DNA from: Asterella californica
Lineage: Eukaryota; Streptophyta; Marchantiopsida; Marchantiales; Aytoniaceae
DNA length: 64,000 nt
NCBI GenBank assembly: GCA_036924285.1
Contig: JAYKYS010000004.1
Location: forward strand, 27,002,001 to 27,066,000
Direction: 5' to 3'
The notes beneath the pieces were generated by a model. That model ran no database searches, had not been told where the DNA came from, and saw only the letters and a program-made list of their open reading frames with translations. Below, in pieces: positions 1-20,600 of this stretch (its first letter is position 1; every line of letters starts with the position of its first letter). Both the position numbers and the translations under genes were made by a program.

Positions 1-744
1 ATCATGTCAGTCGCAGATGGATCGCGTATCTCATTACTGCTTGTACAGCAACGCCGTATGATTTTAATGCTATATATTCATTTATTTTCCAAATCGATTG
101 TGCTCTACCGACCACCCATGTTTGAACTTTTGATCAAATATTTGAATATTCTTCTCTTCAATTGATCTAACTTGTTTATTTTAGATAATATATATATATA
201 TAACATATCACTCAAGGTTCGAAATGATATGCATTATTATTAGTATAGTAATTTTGTATCCAAAATACATTAGAAATCGCAAAGTATCGCAAAGAAATGA
301 CAAAGTATATAGGAGTCAAAGGTGCGCACCAACAATTCAGTTCAAGGCGACCTCGCAATCTTAAAATACTTTAGAAATCTCATCAAATATAGAGCCCAAA
401 TATATATTCAGTTTCCCTTGTGCAGAACATTGCAGCAAGATATTAGCGCAGATGATTGTTTTGCAAAAATCATCAAAGGTTCAACAAGCATAATTATATA
501 TAATTTAATTTTAACTCATATTCATGTTATAAGCATCTTTGGAGTCTTGTAAACCGTTTCAGTGTAAACGCATAATAGTACCCGTTAACCAACTATCGTC
601 TTCATGTATAGAAACATACGGTTATGTTGGCCCGAAACATATAAAACCATTATGTGTCTTAGAGCAGTGAGTTTTTCGTTTTAAATCCACGTCCGAATAC
701 AGAGCAAGGAGTATTAGCTACGTTGGGGTTTGTGTACCTTGAAC
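1..744. other. AT-rich intergenic stretch
   Basis: No gene, RNA or repeat that I can recognise. The short open frames here lack protein-like composition, and the one from 322 begins with GTG. Confidence 0.5.
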
Positions 745-985
745 ATGTGTATTCGGTGGATGTACCAAGTGGTCTAGCTTATAGTCCCTTATGAGAAAGG
801 TCATGGGTTCAATCCTCTGTGGATAGGATTCATGCTCTTCAAATTTTCAATGAAGTGTCTAGTCTGAGTTTTGCTGTGGTGTATCCATATGGACAGTCTC
901 ATAATCCTCGAAAACTCCAAAGGACAAGTAATATCATTTACCATTTTACTAACTTAAGTTCTGTACTAAGTAAGATGTTCTCAGT
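745..985 (+). mobile_element. tRNA-derived SINE-like repeat, copy 1
   Basis: The head resembles a tRNA. An A-box-like AGTGGTCTAGC near 760 is followed about 45 bases on by a good B-box, GGGTTCAATCC, near 807. No full cloverleaf is apparent, so this is a SINE head rather than a tRNA gene. The body (about 850-985) recurs, diverged, at 1,980-2,155: both share a 'CTGAG/GGAG-TTTyryTGTG' block, 'ATGGACAGTCT' and 'AATATCATTTAC'. That makes it a dispersed repeat. The 3' end runs into a 69-bp minisatellite. The poly(A) tail and target duplication are not clear. Confidence 0.55.
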
Positions 986-1196
986 AAGGAGGACAAGTAA
1001 TACCATGTATCATTTTACTAATTTAATTTCTGTAGTAAGTAAGATTTTCTCAGTAAGAAGGACAAGTAATACCATTTACCATTTTACTATCTTAATTTCT
1101 GTACTAAGTAAGGTGTTCTCAGTAAGGAAGACAAGTAATACCATTTACCATTTTACTAGCTTAATTTTTGTACTAAGTAAGGTGTTCTCAGTAAGG
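921..1196 (+). repeat. 69-bp minisatellite, 4 copies
   Basis: Four consecutive units start at about 921, 990, 1,059 and 1,128, each opening with (A/G)GGACAAGTAAT or AAGACAAGTAAT and ending in TTCTCAGTAAG. Because 69 is a multiple of three, the array stays open in one frame (819-1,244) and looks like a repetitive protein. I see no reason to call that a gene. The unit matches the 3' part of the SINE-like repeat, so the array probably grew from its tail. Confidence 0.85.
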
Positions 1197-1844
1197 AGGG
1201 GGGAGTTGCTTCAACCAAACACAGCTGCTCTTGCAAGGACTTAGCCTTCCCCAGGAGTCGGCCCAGTTCAGTCTCGAACAGTACCGAACCGTTTTCTGCT
1301 TCTCGGTTGAAATCGAGGTTAGTTCGAAAATGGTTTAGTTTCACTTTCTGTAAATGGTTCCGTTTTGAAAAGGTTCGATATTTTATATGAATGGCTCTTA
1401 AAACGATCTGGTTCGCTAAGTGTATGATCTTTAAGCAGTTTGGTTCTATAGTCTCAAAATATTTTTATTACAGGTTGATGATAATTGTTTTTTATCATAA
1501 TAATATAAATAGTATATTTTGGATTGTAAATATTATAATATCAAGTTAACTGTGTGTTACATTTTAACTCCTTGATATTGCAATTCAAGATATTTTTAAA
1601 CGATTTGGTTCGGTTCAAACTTTCAGAAAATAATTTGATTCAAAAGAATTTCATAACAGTTTAATTCATAAATGATATAGCTCAAATATTTTAAAACAGA
1701 CTACTCTCTATTCAATTCGATTCCATGTAAAATGATTGTAGCTATTTTACATGGAATGTGGCTACTGTTTAGACTACTAGAGGATGGGGTTTGTACCACA
1801 TAGTACATACATTGTAGTATTAGTTTGTACTACATATCACATCG

Positions 1845-2160
1845 AAGATCGATGTTCCAAGTGGTTTAACCCAGAGTCCTTTAAGAAAAAGGTACTCAAT
1901 TTCTTGTGAGCACTGTTGGAGATGTATGCGCTACAAACTGTTAACAAAGTTTCTAATCTTTAACAACTTCTGGTCTGAGTTTCGCTGTGATGGACTCATA
2001 TGGATCATAAGATGTTATAAATTGTTAACAAAACTTCTGGTCGGAGTTTCATTGTGATGAACTCAGATGGACAGTCTTATGATAAACGAACACCTCAAAG
2101 AATAGATAATATCATTTACTAATTTTATAATGTGCAAGCATTCTCAGGGCTAACAAACAG
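1845..2160 (+). mobile_element. SINE-like repeat, diverged copy 2
   Basis: A decayed relative of the repeat at 745-985. The tRNA-like head is near 1,852 (CCAAGTGGTTTAACCCAGAG) with the B-box eroded to ACTCAATTTCTTG. An internal piece (GTTAACAAA..TTCTGGTC..GAGTTTC) occurs twice, near 1,938 and 2,018. The body then matches copy 1 through ATGGACAGTCT and AATATCATTTACT. Confidence 0.45.
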
Positions 2161-5100
2161 CATGCATTTTGCATGTTTTTATCCTTCTTTCTTATCAGCT
2201 TGTATATTCACCTCTTTCATCTTTCGATGGAAGAGTACTACAAGTTTAATTTATTGCATATTTTATTATAGTCTAGAACCAGCAGCGCTTATATAGTTGG
2301 AGCTCCCGTAGCTATGGACTTCACTTATGGGTCTTCATTTCACATTTTAGCAGTTACTTGTATGGCTAACATTTAACATTGAAATATTAATTTTAATTTT
2401 CAAAAGAGCTAGGTATAGAATTTTTACATAACAGTTATAATTTTTCTGATAACAGATACTGAGCAAAAATTCCCCAAAGGTGGTTGAGCATGCATATTTA
2501 TTCTCAAAGGTTGGAACTTGAAAAAAGTCGATTTAAATTATGGGGCAAAAAGACCTCATGACAACAAACTATATGTTAAAGAACATGTAGCCATCGACAT
2601 AAACCGACTTTCATTTATTATCATCAGATATTTTCGGTTCTGTAAAAAGTTGAACCAGAGCACTGATAGTATGAAAGATCTTCAAGGCGTTCCGCTATTC
2701 TAATATTACTCAAATCTATTGCTAAACTTGGAAAAGAATGTTTTGCAGTTCTAAACTTTAAATGCGAAATGTCTTCCAGACGTTAGGTAGAACAAAAATT
2801 GGAAAAAAATGTAAAATGTAAAATTGAAAAGATTGATCGGTCTTTAATTCGAGACACTTCATAATGATACGGAACAAAAACTGGACACAAAGCAAACATG
2901 AAACAAATCAATGTCATCTCGTGAAGCAAGAATGCACATTAAAGTTGATATTTAAAACGAGACGAAATACACCAAACAACTATTTAGTTCTAAAGGGGAA
3001 CCGATATCAAATAGTTGGAATGTATCAAAAGCATTTTACTTATATCAAAATGACATTGATCACATAATTTAATTAGGGCCTGCCCATTAGTGTATAATTT
3101 TTCTTATTTTATTGTGTGGAGCCTGATGGACACACCATGAAATGCATCTATGTTTATGAGTTTGCTTGCATATTATATCTTCTCATGTACAGAAAATCTA
3201 ACGTCACAAGTGCTTCAATATTTATCTGATTGCCCTCCTGTTAATATGCATCTTGTACAAAAAGATTATGTTGTGTTGAATTTACTTTTCAATGTAAAAC
3301 CTGATTGGCTCTTAGCACTAGTTATCCAGACACTGTAATGTTCAAAAAGATTCTTGTCTCTCTTTTCTTACAATAAAATCAACTTATTTATCATATTTCT
3401 TTTGGATAATCGATCTAGTTATGACAAGAAAACCTAGACCGGTAGAATGTGCTCTCATGACAGCAAGGCAAGCGACTTTATATCACTCTTTCTCTTATTA
3501 TGGTGTTCCATTCACATCTGGACAAAGTTATGATTCTTGTAACAGCTCATTTAAAATTGCAGAAAGGGATATAATGTTTGCGAGTCAATGTTGGTAATCA
3601 GCAGGATGTACAGACTTTCCACAGTTTCAATTTCAAAAATAATTAAAATAGCAAAGTACAGTTTTCTCCATTTTAGAAAATGATTTTAGAAAAGGTTATT
3701 TTGAGTTTATTATCTATAGTTTTGATTGCAACACGACCGCGAATTGCCATGCTGGACTTTTCCACTTGTCCCAGCTCCAGTTGAGTATGGTCGAAGACAG
3801 CTGGAGTCTCAAGGTCTCATGAACCAGCTAAGCTTTATCGAACAGAGCTGGTTGAAACAAACGTTACTGAAATTACAAAGTTGAGAGAGAAGAGAACAAC
3901 AAAAAGTAACAGTTTTAAAACGGTAAGTGCAGATAAACTCTAATTACTTAACGATCTTCTAATGAATCTGCAATTCTCATACGGTATTTTTTTTCTTAGT
4001 TTTTTGCAAGAAGAACTATTCTTGGACATAATCTCATCGAGAGTATCAAAATCAACTCCAATTCCAAATCTATCAACCTCATTTATTTTCTGCGAAAAGA
4101 GACATGATATCATATATTAATAAAGAATCTGCACAACTTCTCCACGTCTTTCGCAGTAATTTTTAAATATCACTGTATAATTAAATTGTATCACCAATCT
4201 ATTATTTAACTTCATAATGAATAAAATTTATTTCTCAAAATTATATTTAAACTAAATAATTTTTCCTGCATATCTGTCTCTTCATTTTCAGATAAAGAGG
4301 TGAATATGTTTGATTCAAATTTCTGTGAGATAACCACTTTCCGGAGGAGGATAATTAACTAGATTTAAAAGAAAGATTAATAACACTAACTAAATTGTGC
4401 TCAGATTCGATGCTTGTCTTTTTCCACTTTTTCTTTGTGGATCGCTTTGGATGCATATATATTCACTTTTTTATTTTGTGATGAAAGAAAGAAATATATA
4501 AAAGTTTAATTTATTATTTAATTCTTTCATTGGAGAGCGTTAAATAATAATTAAAAGTTAAAATGAGGTGTGATGTGTTTGTGAGTAATCTCTTGGATAT
4601 GTAATTTCAGAAGCATGTCTTCTCACGTTCTTTTATGGATCATGTTTGGATCTTCTCGCAGCTCTAGGTCTAACTATCACTTAACACTTATTGTAAATTT
4701 AATTATTCTTGCAAACTTGGTACATAAATTTCTCATAAACACTTGTATTTTATTCTATAACAACAATCGAACAAAGGTTCTCCAAAGTTACTCTTACATG
4801 CATATTATTCAGTTACATTGTATTTCATATTCTCACTTCTAGACCGGACTCTAGATATGACAATAATTTCATCTTTTTTGTTAGGATAAACTTACATCTA
4901 TCTAAATAATGATTTCAGTGGTCGTTCGATCAAAACGCATTAAAAACACCTAGTGCCAAACCAGCACCATTATAATGGCTCCAAAGTGCAACCCAAAGAA
5001 AGTAGAAAGTTCGAATGAGCACGTACAATTCTTTAGTGATATGTCAAAGCAGTGCCGATAGAAGGAAGTCATATTATAAACATAACATATTTCAGAGCAC

Positions 5101-5640
5101 TAAAGTCGGGTTTAGCAAGCGACGCCTTTTGTACGTCTCTTTCTCTTTCGCTGTGGAACTTTCTGCTGCACGTTGCCAACGGAACCCTTCCGGTAGTCAG
5201 AGTGTAGTACTCCTGGAGATTACTGGTAATTATAGCAGAAAAGAATACATATTTAAATGTATTTTTTAAAACACATATTAAATGTATCATCATTTTGAAA
5301 TGAACCTAGAAGACGACAAAACATAGAAAATGTTCAGTACGCGTGTCATTCTCTGTGTTCGCTGCCTCTTCTAGTCCATTCCACCTTCTTAAATTACTTC
5401 CGATTCGAATAGTTTGTCATCACAAGAGAGCCAGAGATCTGAAGTATAGACTCCACTTCAAGTACATTCTTATCTTGAGACTTGCGTCGCGTATCCACTT
5501 CGACACGTTACCTGGACTCAGTGGGCTGACACGTCTCTGTGACACAGTCAGATGTCGTAGGTTTTCAACGGCAATGATGGTCCTCTTTCCATGAGGTCGG
5601 AGCTCTCACGGTCTGCTTCCTTTAAGGCAAGACGACCTGA
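2161..5640. other. AT-rich intergenic DNA, no recognised gene
   Basis: Only short open frames (60-84 codons) without recognisable motifs or protein-like composition. I see no tRNA, transposon end or convincing exon. Confidence 0.5.
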
Positions 5641-5715
5641 TGGAGGGGAAAGAGTGGGGCGGCGGACCTGACCTGACGGAGGGGAAAGAGAGGGGAGGCG
5701 GACCTGACCTGATGT
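5635..5715 (+). repeat. Short purine-rich direct repeat
   Basis: Two adjacent imperfect copies of a unit of about 37 bases (GGGGAAAGAG..GGGGCGGCGGACCTGACCTGA and GGGGAAAGAGAGGGGAGGCGGACCTGACCTGA), with a truncated start just upstream. They are GC-rich against an AT-rich background. Confidence 0.7.
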
Positions 5716-6254
5716 GCTCCAACACAGAGCCCACTGTAGTCCTGCACTCCCTCCTTCCCCTAATCGTTATGCTCTTTAGTTGTCACAAAATATTTTACTC
5801 CATATAATCGAACTAAGGAAACACTATACAGAGATTTTTCCGGCCTTTGAAAATTTGGAAAATTCATATTCGTCGATATATTTTTATTCAGTATTATAGT
5901 GGCACGTTTCAGTATATTAGTGGAATAGATTAAGATATGATCAATAGTTGTATGTGTACACAACTATACAAATACTTACTTTGTACATAACTAGAACTCT
6001 CTAGGAAAAAATTATTGTTAAAGAACCTCTTTGAATATTTTCTCTAATCGTTAGTTCTTTATTTGTTACTAATTCTGATACTCCTGAACACTAACAATTA
6101 GAGAATACTGACTGTACTGTACAGACCTTAAGATAAGCCTTATTCCCTACGAGCCGCAAGATCGAACCTCAGGAGAATGCGGAATCAACGGGTTTCTATG
6201 TTTCCTAACGTCATGGGATGGTCATCTTCCATGGAGTAACCTCCTGCTCCAGTC

Positions 6255-6345
6255 ATTGCCTCAGTGGTCCAGGACCGTAGGGTAGTGGACTCATCCGTTT
6301 GACCGCATACCAGACTACGCGCGGTTCAGTGCTCGGGGTAAAAAG
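6255..6345 (+). repeat. Possible decayed tRNA-derived sequence
   Basis: GTAGGGTAGTGG resembles a pol III A-box and GCGGTTCAGTGCTC a weak B-box, about 40 bases apart. There is no closed acceptor stem, so I do not call a tRNA gene. It could be a SINE head or chance. Confidence 0.25.
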
Positions 6346-7151
6346 TTTCAAGAACCGGAAATTATCCGACGGCAACGGGTTTTTTAATCATTTATTAGTC
6401 TTCCCGGTTTTCTTAACGGATAACTTGTCGTTTTGTAAAACTTTTGCCTGCAAAAAATCTGGTTAGATATCATTTCAACCTGACTTTTCTTGAATTCCAG
6501 CCGGTTGAGAATACAAAAAATGCCGGTTAGTCTCGAACGCTGGCGAGGTTTAAAGAACCACATGAAGTGAATACTCTCTCTTGTAGAAGAAATATTAATA
6601 AAGAAATCAATCCACTCATTTTCTCTCATCATCATCTCTCAAGAGAGAGTTGTTATATACTCTAACTTATAGACAAGAGGTGAGTAAGACATCACTGATC
6701 AATCATACTAGAGGTGACTGAAACTAGTAAGACTAAGAGTGACTGAAGCTGCATGATGTCTCTTTATGTATTTTTTATGAAAACAGTAATTTTGATTTAC
6801 CGTGGTGTGATATTCTAAAAGTGTGTAACAAGCGACGCAATATTTCAAAAATGTGTAACACGCGACGCAATATTTCAAAAACGATAGGCGACTTCAGAGC
6901 TACGGATAGCTATAGATACTTCTTCTTCCCGTCGGGATTCGGAACGTTGGTTGTTTCGTACTTCGGGTCTTCTTTCCCTTGTATGGGTTGATGGCGTCTA
7001 TCCATCCGTTTGCTGTTCATTGGGTCGCGTTCTCTTCTTCTCTCTCTTCTGAAAGCTATGTTTGGTTCCTTCTGCCGTTTACGCATCGTAGCCGATGCGC
7101 AAAGCCGGAAAGCGGTGGCTCAGTCAATCCTGGCTTCGTACGCATCAGGTA

Positions 7152-7276
7152 ATTGTATATATTTAGTCGAAAGGCGAATAAATACGGAACTGAATATCGT
7201 CATATACTCATTTCATTTCATTGTATAATTTTAGTCGAAAGACGAATAAATACGGAACTGAATATCGTCATATATG
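7152..7276 (+). repeat. 68-bp tandem duplication
   Basis: Two copies start at about 7,152 and 7,220. Both carry TTTAGTCGAAAGRCGAATAA and CGGAACTGAATATCGTCATATA. They lie directly downstream of a GC-richer stretch (6,990-7,149) that ends at a possible splice donor. Confidence 0.85.
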
Positions 7277-7405
7277 TTTTGAAAGTTCCCAGTTTCCGAA
7301 AAGCTTTTCTCGAATATTCGTGTTTGATTTCCGCCCTTTGACAAATCGCCGAATACTAGTATACAACTCGCTCTTGTCTGTACATGACTGTAAAGTTCCC
7401 ATCTC

Positions 7406-7765
7406 TGGAGTTGCAGAAATTTGCTTGATCATACCCCTCTTAACGTTTTCTGCCTTGATCACACCCCTGACTGGCTATTGCATGTCAAACCAATCTCTTT
7501 ATGATGTTATTCAGATGTGGATTGCACATATTAGAGAAATGAGAATATGGATAGTCTAACGCATCTTTAATGTCAAATATTTTGAATTACAATGATATTT
7601 AGTTGAGGTTGAAAGTACTAAAATGATGAACCAAAAGATAATATGACTGGTTCGACTGTCAATAATCCATCAGGGGTATGATCAAGCAACCAAACGTTAA
7701 GAGGGGTATGATCAAACTCACGGAAGGTACTGGGGGTATGATCAAGCAAATTTCTGTTGGAGTTG
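7406..7765. mobile_element. MITE-like element with inverted ends built of a tandem motif
   Basis: The left end carries GCAGAAATTTGCTTGATCAT followed by ACCCCTCTTAACGTTT. The right end carries the reverse complement: AACGTTAAGAGGGGTATGAT and then GTATGATCAAGCAAATTTCT. Within each end the core TTGATCAYACCCC is repeated two or three times. The interior of about 200 bp has no coding capacity. Related ends flank Gypsy-1 at 40.3 and 49.8 kb, so this is a family. The superfamily and target duplication are not clear. Confidence 0.6.
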
Positions 7766-7988
7766 GTTTGGCTAACGCATCTTTAATGTCAAATATTTTG
7801 AATTACAGTGATATTTAGTTGAGGTTGAATGTACTAAAATGATGAACCAAAAGATAATATGACTGTTTCGACTGTCAATAATCCGTCAGGGGTATGATCA
7901 AGCAACCAAACGTTAAGAGGGGTATGATCAAACTCACGGAAGGTACTGGGGGTATGATCAAGCAAATTTCTGCTGGAGTTGGTTTGGC
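7556..7988 (+). repeat. 216-bp direct tandem duplication
   Basis: The block from CTAACGCATCTTTAATGTC through GGAGTTGGTTTGGC occurs at 7,556-7,771 and again, nearly identical, at 7,772-7,988. It duplicates the right half and right terminus of the MITE-like element, leaving two right ends in a row. Confidence 0.9.
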
Positions 7989-7989
7989 T

Positions 7990-10477
7990 TTCTACTTTAC
8001 TCAGCGTCGGTGACGGTAAAGGAACTGCGACTGTAACTATCAATGACTTCGGATAGAGAGATTTACTTGATTTCACCCTTAATACGTTTGCGGACTTTAC
8101 TCATCCTTCTTAACTTTGCATTATTTGATCGTAACTATGATTGAAAACAACAAGTTTAAATAAATAAGAGATCACTTAGACTGCTAATCTGCTATAAACA
8201 CATTTTAAGTTGAACTTTTTGTCTGATATATGACTAGCTGTTCACATGCAAGTCGTCCATTCAGATGCCATGACATCGATGATAGAACTTGAAATTGGTG
8301 GAAAATCTTTATGTGCTATCAAATATTTGTCTTATTAGATGAAAATGAGAGAGAGAAGAGTTTAGACAAATTTGATTTTTTTCATATTCGAATAAATCGC
8401 TAACGTCTAGCACACAATTCCATTGCAAACACAACACCTTGTTGCAATGTGTTAGCATAGCTATATGTCGATTGTGAAAAACGAAAAGAAAAAGAGGAAT
8501 TTTTTATCGTGTAATTATTTTGTTATATTAGCAAAATGTGATTTTCTTGTCAAGTAAGAAGTGGATTTGACCCGCGATGCCATTATCTAGTTCTCTCTTT
8601 GCCATGAAGCTTTCTGCAACCGGATGCTGCTGCTGCCCTTGCACAGACTGGACCCTTCTCGGCACTCGAGGACTCGATCCCATGCCGCCTCGGCTACGGA
8701 CGGATGGAGCTGCAAACAAACTAATGCTCTTTGGCTCGTATTAGAAGACTGGTAAGTGACAAAGGGAGCGAAACACATGTGTGAAATAAAATAATAACAA
8801 TGTTAGATCTGGATTAATCGTTAAACGCATAGCCCCGTAATTACATTGCCAAGTGTATCTCCTTGTTCTTCTCGGAACAATTAACTACTGAAAAGTGAAT
8901 AATATACAGAAAAAGATTAAAACCTCTCCTCTATCGTCTGACACACGAGTTAAAAATTCATAATAAAATAAAGAAATGAATACAAGCAATATATCAAAAT
9001 TAAACTATTTTGCAACAATGTTTCAAAACGCCTATGTCCAACTCGTGACATTCCGAGCTTAACATTAACGGGAGATCTAATTTAGAACTTAAAACTACAT
9101 CAATTTTTTTTTATTCGTGAGTTCCCAGACCCAAAGTCTCCTACGCTGTCTAATGCCCGGAATGGCATAGATGGTTTGTCTGGAATGAACTCTTTTGCGT
9201 ATTTAGCTCCTTGACATGGAAAAATAAATATTAACATGGTACTTTTCACTTGGAAAAGTCATTTAACATTAAGTTGACACTTGAGAGAAATGAGGCCTAT
9301 AACTGGCAATAAGGAAAACTAATTTACCCCTGTTTCCATGCTTTTGTCTTCTTCTCATCATGGTAGGAGAAGAAGAAGGGAGTTGGGATGCATATATGTA
9401 ATCCAGGATGAAGATAACAACAAAAAGGGGGTCGCTCCGTTTTGTTTGAGTTGTTGTAGAGCTGCTTTCCCCGTGGAGCTAAGATCGGACGACACCACCC
9501 CCTGCAGTTGCCCGCTTGCGAGAACCAGAGTCACTCACTCATGGAACACGCCCTCGATGACGGCCACAATTCATGGTGCAAATAACATGTGTTTCTTCAG
9601 TAACATGTGTAAAGTACACACTCAACGACCTGCAACGGCGAACAACAAACCTTCAGATTAGATCGTTCGCCAAACGACACCGTTTCTGACAAAGAATTCT
9701 GCTATACCGCAATCGCGGTATGAGGTGGAGGCTGGATAGTAAAGATCTCTACTTGATAATAAAAGAAAAGACTGTGCCATGTGCTGCTAGCAACACAAAT
9801 ACTTACCATGTCGTCAGTCGGTTGACCGTCCCCTTCAGCGAACTTGTCGTTGTTGAGTATGTTTATAATATTCTACATAAGTTGCACTTTACGGCAAATG
9901 ACGAGAGCTTACCCTTTAGAGCAGCTGCGTATCACTTCTTGAGTTGGTCAGAGATCAGAGTCAGCCGGATCGAAGAGACTAGACGTGCACACACAAAATG
10001 CAACGCGGAAGCAGAAGACGAGCTCACAGCAGAAAACTGTAGTGTAGAGAGACAACAAGAGACAGGACAGGACAGGGAGGCGCATGTTGCGTAAGCAGGC
10101 AGGGCGATCTGACTTGAGGACTAAGCGGCTGCTGATCCGAGAGCATTGAAGAGAAGGACATCAGTCCGGCTCATCCTCAAATCGGTGTTTGCGCAACAAC
10201 AAGGGGATGCAGGACCTGGCATGTAATATATAACACAATCAGGCGGGTTTACGGGACGAAGAGAGAAAGGAAGCACGTGAAGTAGGGGCGTGAGTGGCGT
10301 AATTGGTCGGCGGTGTTTGGGGAGAGTGTATATTGGTGGAGAAGCGAGAGTGACGATCTCTCTCGCTCGATCGACCGATGCTCTAAAGAAGAGGAAGGCA
10401 GACGAAGCGGAGGAGAGGAACAGGGAACATCATACTACGCGAGATAAGAGAAAACGAGGGGGAATAACGATTGAAAA
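7990..10477. other. Region upstream of the alanine aminotransferase gene
   Basis: No gene recognised. From about 9,400 the sequence becomes more GC-rich and purine-rich towards the start codon at 10,478. The last few hundred bases probably hold the 5' UTR and promoter, but I cannot point to a TATA box or transcription start. Open frames at 9,338, 9,720 and 10,290 show no recognisable protein features. Confidence 0.4.
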
Positions 10478-17616
<7,139 letters not shown>

Positions 17617-20600
17617 AAGACCGGAACGAACTACTTTCGAGAAACCCTTCGATAGGCAAGTAAGCTCGAGTTAAAACACACAAATTCTGACACGGTCGAG
17701 CTGAAGTCGTCGCTTGTTGTATGCATACTTCTGGCCCTTCAGTTGTAACATCACATCTGACGATATAACAGTTTAGAGCCCAAAGCTTGACTCCTACCTT
17801 AGTGTACCAAAACCCATTCGCAACAGTATTTACGTCGAGAGTTCCTCATACATCTGACGGAGATTGCTGGAGGAATTGTTGTAGTATGGCTCGATATTCT
17901 CTCTAATGTAGAGCCGTTTAATCTGGTTCTCGTCCTGATCTGTGGTCTCCCATGGCCCCCGGGTATATGTCTGATGCCCTCCGTCAGCCCCGGCGGTTTT
18001 GTCAAAGTTACAGGAGTACCGCAATGCAAAGCCAATTTGTCTTCTGACCATTGATTGCAAATTCGGGAGACACTGACTGTTCATTGCCTTCTCTCGGCTC
18101 GGAAAATCTCTCGCAGTTGTGCTCTCTCAGCATTGCAATCGTTGCAACAGGACAAAAGGTCAGTACACGTAGGAAACGAGATTGGTCGGCGTTAAGTGCG
18201 AAACATTTGGAAGAGTCTAAAGAATCAGATTTTAGTCATAGCTGCCCCTCTCCTGTACCATTAATGTATGTACCGAAGAGTGTCTTAATTCATCAAGAGG
18301 ACGAGAGCTGAGGCATATTCAGCGGCTAACATGAGGAAAAGGAAAAGCTTAACAGAGAAGCATGGCGGCAACATTCATTGTGGGAACTGCCTTAGCTTCG
18401 GCTTGTAGAAAGAGGATCCTGCTGCTAGCAACGCGGGTGTCTCAGTTGTCACATACTTTCCTGGTTGAGTACATGCTTGACATTTTGAGGAAAAAGTTTC
18501 GACCGGGATAGCTGTGAGGGTCAAGGCTGGGCCCGAACCGAAGTGTATATTTCGAGTCGGTTTTAAAATGACCGATCGTTGCTATTGCATACGGGTTTAC
18601 GCTTCTTGATACAGGGTATTGGTTCTGAGGGTTTCAGTTTATTTCGTTACTTTGAATGTTTGTTTGATCCAAAACTGAATCTATCTTACACTGGATGGTT
18701 CAGTTTGATGCGGTTGCGAATTGAGCGAGGTGAGTGTTAGAGGAGAGTGCAGTCAACTGGTTTTACTTTATAATTCAAGTTGGTGCGGTTCAGAACCGAG
18801 CGAGGTGAGTGTCAGGAGCTTATTTAATGTAGAATATTAACCTGAAATTACAACCTGAGTATAGTTCTCATTTGCTTCACTAAGATTTATACACCCTAAT
18901 GTATTTCAGTATGTTAAAGACATGTTCACTTTTTGCTTAATTGGGTGAAAACTAGATGATATAGGACAGTATTAGTGATAGAAATACAAATAAAGCATTT
19001 GTTACGCTTCATTATATCCACAGTTTGTTGTTCATCCGAGGTTAAGTTTTATAGAATTGAGGATTATTTATAAGTGTGAACAGTATAATTTCAAATCGTA
19101 TTAAAAATTTCGATAGCTTCTATTTAGATAATAAATACAATACTGATATAATAGTTGATGTATTCATAACGGATTGTTTAATAAGATTCTAATACATATA
19201 TTCATAATGAAATTAAATATTATTTGAGCTTAATTTGAACAACAAATACGAATCTAACATCTACGTGTACACGCCATCTCCATGCGATCAACCTCAAGGG
19301 GAAGAGCCCAATGCCTATCATAAGAGAGACTTAGTATTAAATACATATTAGGGACCTTGCTTTTACTGAACTGATGTAACTCCGGTAAAGGTTTTTATAA
19401 GTTTCTGTTGTAAATTTTTCGTAAATAATATATTTAATTATATAAATTGGAAAACTCTGAATTCAATTTATACCTTCATTCTGAAATCCCTTACAGTGTC
19501 TGATAGTTTACACTTATGGTTTTCATCTGAACCTTGTAAATGTCACTGTGGAAAAAGGTTCGAGTGTCCCTAATGTATGGTGACTTCTGTAGAGGAATTC
19601 ACATTCCGTTATATATCTGATCACGTCGTTTCTTTGAGTTGAGGCTTTGACTCTTATTTTCTGCATGCGATATAGATTTAAGTCCTGTAGGAGAAGAACA
19701 AAGGTAGATCTTCTATAATACTCCACTAAGAGATGTTATGTACACAACTATTTCAAACATTAGATAAACTCAAATCCTTTTATTCTTAAAAATGATTATA
19801 TATGACTACTTATTCAATTGTAGCGATTTATGCAAAATATTATTAACGCTCAACTACACTTTTCGTGTTACAACTCCTAACAGTATATAGTCCCTTTGCC
19901 ATCTTCCACTTGCTTACACACGACATTCTTTATCCTCATATTGTAGTGTAGTTGTCCCTCGTCTTTGGGGTAGTAACACTCAACATGCCTTAACTTTACG
20001 ATACGGACATCTTGGTTGGTTAGTTTCTTTACACAAATGCCTCACCAAAGGTCTTAAGCTTTCACCTAGATGCTACAACACCAAGGTCTTCATAATTTCC
20101 TATTTGGTATCAACTGTACTTCTAACTTCGAGGCATCCGTCTCCTTGGTAATGAAGATGAAAGAGAGTGTTTTCATGATTTTATATGCTATCACTGTAGT
20201 ATAAAAACATGTGAATGAATACTTGATTACAACAATCACAATCTTGACCCCGGTTAATGTTTGTCATCCATTGATCCAGTTGCAATGATTTTATTAGTGA
20301 TTGAATCACTACTTAGTGTAATCCTTTGGAGATCAGCCTTCCTAACCTCTTCAAAGTACACCAAATATGTGTATTCTATCATTCACATTAGTCACTGATC
20401 AACCTCACGGTATCCACATCAATCATCCATATTGGACTCAAATTCGTCTCTATTTGCAAAATGACATCTGAATCCAACCTCCTAAATACAAAAGATCTCA
20501 AAAGTTTATAATTACGCGCAATGCATTGTACAACAATAGAATCCTCAAAAATACACTTAATGTGATCCATTGGAGATCAGCATCTATAACACACATAGAA

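Noticed and set aside
819..1244. 141-residue repetitive protein
   Set aside because: Produced by a 69-bp minisatellite (a multiple of three) in a SINE-like tail. No initiation context or protein-like composition.
17830..18084. 84-residue - strand frame just after alanine aminotransferase
   Set aside because: Overlaps the probable 3' UTR of the + strand gene. No motif, no splice support and no recognised homologue.
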